Shown one piece after another: positions 6,436-7,538 of a stretch of DNA of 7,538 bases. Each line of letters opens with the position of its first letter. The stretch's first letter is position 1. The stretch is from an uncultured Oscillospiraceae bacterium (GTDB taxonomy: Bacteria; Bacillota_A; Clostridia; Oscillospirales; Oscillospiraceae), in NCBI GenBank assembly GCA_900754605.1, contig CAAEDK010000079.1:1-7538 (forward strand), read 5' to 3'. The notes under the pieces were generated by a model. The model did no database searches. It was not told where the DNA came from and saw only the letters and a list, made by a program, of their open reading frames with translations. The translations under genes and the position numbers were made by a program.

Positions 6436-6464
6436 ATCATAACGCAAAGGGAGTAAAAAAATCA
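6436..6464 (-). promoter_or_regulatory. Weak candidate promoter for pspC
   Basis: On the minus strand TATGAT (6436-6441) is a good -10, but at 17 bases upstream only TGATTT (6459-6464) is found. The 106-base gap 6380-6485 is T-rich on this strand and has no GC-rich terminator for the gene before it, so read-through from the helicase side is possible. Confidence 0.35.
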
Positions 6465-6485
6465 TGGGAAAAGAATTAAAAAATC

Positions 6486-7088
6486 CTAAAATTTTTCCAT
6501 TCCATCACAAGCTGTGAGCCAAATCCGCCGTGTCAGCAGGGCCGTTGTGATCGTGAAGTATACCTCCAGAGCAGAGGACACCATCCCTGCCAGCAGGAAC
6601 AGCAAGCCGGATCCCCCCGCAATCAATCCCCAACGAACCAGCAGATGCCGATATCGCTCCGGCCCTCGCCGGTACAGGAACAGTAGGACCAGCAGCAGAG
6701 CCAGCATCAGCAGTACACAGGCTCCGGCGGCAAGCAACACGTGGAGGGACGCAAATCCCGGAAAATCGTCCGGCAGATAGGGGATGGCCAGCGCATAGCC
6801 CAGGGCCAAACAGGCCAGCAAAGTCAGCAGACAGACCGCCATGCGCTGCCGCAGCTGAGGCAGGATCAGGGCCAGCTTCGTAAGCATGACCGCAAAATAT
6901 CCCCCTGCCAGCACCCCCCAGTAGACGAATCCCCAGTAATGGTCCTTTCCAGTGACGGCAATCACCGAAAAATTGGTGCCGAACCACTCCACGCTCCCAG
7001 CAAACAGCAGGGTGTAGGCGGGGATTATAAAGCAGGCGAACAAGTCCAGCCAGAAGTTCTGCCGCCGGTGAATACGGGCGGGCCTCAC
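6486..7088 (-). CDS. Six-helix integral membrane protein, function unknown
   Basis: I do not recognise a named family with confidence. With a GTG start at 7088 it has 200 residues: a basic N-terminus (RPARIHRRQ), then hydrophobic segments near 14-31, 52-77, 83-104, 115-139, 148-170 and 171-186. Short features between them include EWFGTNF (34-40), GKDHYWGF (47-54), and PDDFPGFASLH (106-116) before helix 4. The topology and the Pro...His before a helix recall DUF998- or Frag1-like proteins, but this is only a resemblance. The start is fixed by GGAG (7094-7097) 5 bases upstream and by the GTGA overlap with the helicase stop; an upstream in-frame ATG at 7118 would overlap by 34 bases and has no better support. 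It is probably translated by coupling to the helicase. Confidence 0.75.
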   Translation of the reverse strand: MRPARIHRRQNFWLDLFACFIIPAYTLLFAGSVEWFGTNFSVIAVTGKDHYWGFVYWGVLAGGYFAVMLTKLALILPQLRQRMAVCLLTLLACLALGYALAIPYLPDDFPGFASLHVLLAAGACVLLMLALLLVLLFLYRRGPERYRHLLVRWGLIAGGSGLLFLLAGMVSSALEVYFTITTALLTRRIWLTACDGMEKF

Positions 7089-7538
7089 TGCTTCTCCACA
7101 GCGGTCAGTTCCCCACATGCATCCAACTTCACAGTGCGGATCTCATTGCCCGTATTTTTCCGGATGTCATCCAAACGAATACCTTCGGTAATGCTGGACA
7201 CAAGGGAGTAGGCCACCCCATGGCGGCGAGCCCGGCCGGTACGGCCGACGCGGTGGATATAGTACTCATTCTCATCCGGAACATCATAGTTGAACACCGC
7301 ATCCACATCGTCGATATCCAACCCGCGGGCAGCCACATCGGTGGCGGCCAACACCCGCAGCTTGCCCTCCCGGAACTTCTGGAGGGTCTTTTCACGCACC
7401 CGCTGTTGGATGTCGCCGTGGATGGCCTCGCAGGAGATGTTCCGCATCCGCAGCAGACCGGAGAGACGGTCAGTCATATTTTTTGTGTTGCAGAAGGCAA
7501 TCACCCGGTCATAGCCCCCCATCTCCATCAGCCGGACC
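7085..7538 (-). CDS. DEAD-box ATP-dependent RNA helicase, C-terminal part (partial)
   Basis: Only the second RecA-like domain is present; the start and the DEAD motif lie beyond the right edge. The first full codon in frame is GTC at 7537-7535, and ATG codons at 7528 and 7522 are internal. Visible motifs in order are VIAFCNTK (motif IV region), GDIQQRVREKTLQKFREG, LAATDVAARGLDIDDVDAVFNYD (motif V) and YIHRVGRTGRA (motif VI, the arginine finger region). The enzyme unwinds short RNA duplexes, in cold adaptation, ribosome assembly or RNA decay, depending on the paralogue. The protein stops about 45 residues after motif VI, so it lacks the long basic or RNA-binding tail of CshA/DbpA/DeaD types; the paralogue is therefore not assignable. 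Its TGA overlaps the next gene's GTG. Confidence 0.93.
   Translation of the reverse strand, partial: VRLMEMGGYDRVIAFCNTKNMTDRLSGLLRMRNISCEAIHGDIQQRVREKTLQKFREGKLRVLAATDVAARGLDIDDVDAVFNYDVPDENEYYIHRVGRTGRARRHGVAYSLVSSITEGIRLDDIRKNTGNEIRTVKLDACGELTAVEKQ

Overview
The window most likely comes from a low-GC-phylum anaerobe of class Clostridia, probably an Oscillospiraceae-type gut bacterium. This is inferred from three things: a glutamate dehydrogenase very like the Clostridium symbiosum enzyme, a DUF6465-type Lys/Ala-rich protein, and AGGAGG-type ribosome sites in moderately GC-rich DNA. It reads as ordinary chromosome. I see no transposase, integrase, phage gene, CRISPR array, tRNA or rRNA.

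Layout from left to right. At 1-561 (minus) is most of a ProX/YbaK-type prolyl-tRNA editing deacylase, cut by the left edge. Across a 178-base divergent promoter region lies a chloramphenicol-acetyltransferase-like O-acetyltransferase (740-1366, plus). It is followed by a CNNM/CBS/CorC membrane protein with its own promoter (about 1522-2853, plus). That gene converges on a small DUF6465-like protein (2995-3318, minus), with a strong hairpin between them that can stop both transcripts. Next on the minus strand come glutamate dehydrogenase gdhA (3567-4919), with a clear terminator, a promoter, a leader of about 120 nt and an upstream dyad; a GNAT acetyltransferase (5245-6102) with its own terminator; a 71-residue PspC-domain membrane protein (6164-6379); a six-helix membrane protein of unknown function (6486-7088); and the C-terminal part of a DEAD-box RNA helicase (7085 to the right edge).

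The genes look like separate small transcription units, not one system. The tightest link is the helicase and membrane-protein pair, which overlap by 4 bases (GTGA) and are probably translationally coupled. PspC and GNAT may be co-transcribed, since no terminator lies in their 61-base gap. GdhA interconverts glutamate and 2-oxoglutarate and sits alone between its own promoter and terminator. I found no convincing undescribed system. The best leads are the dyad with Crp/Fnr-like geometry upstream of gdhA, the variant active-site motifs of the ProX-like protein, and the tailed DUF6465 protein.
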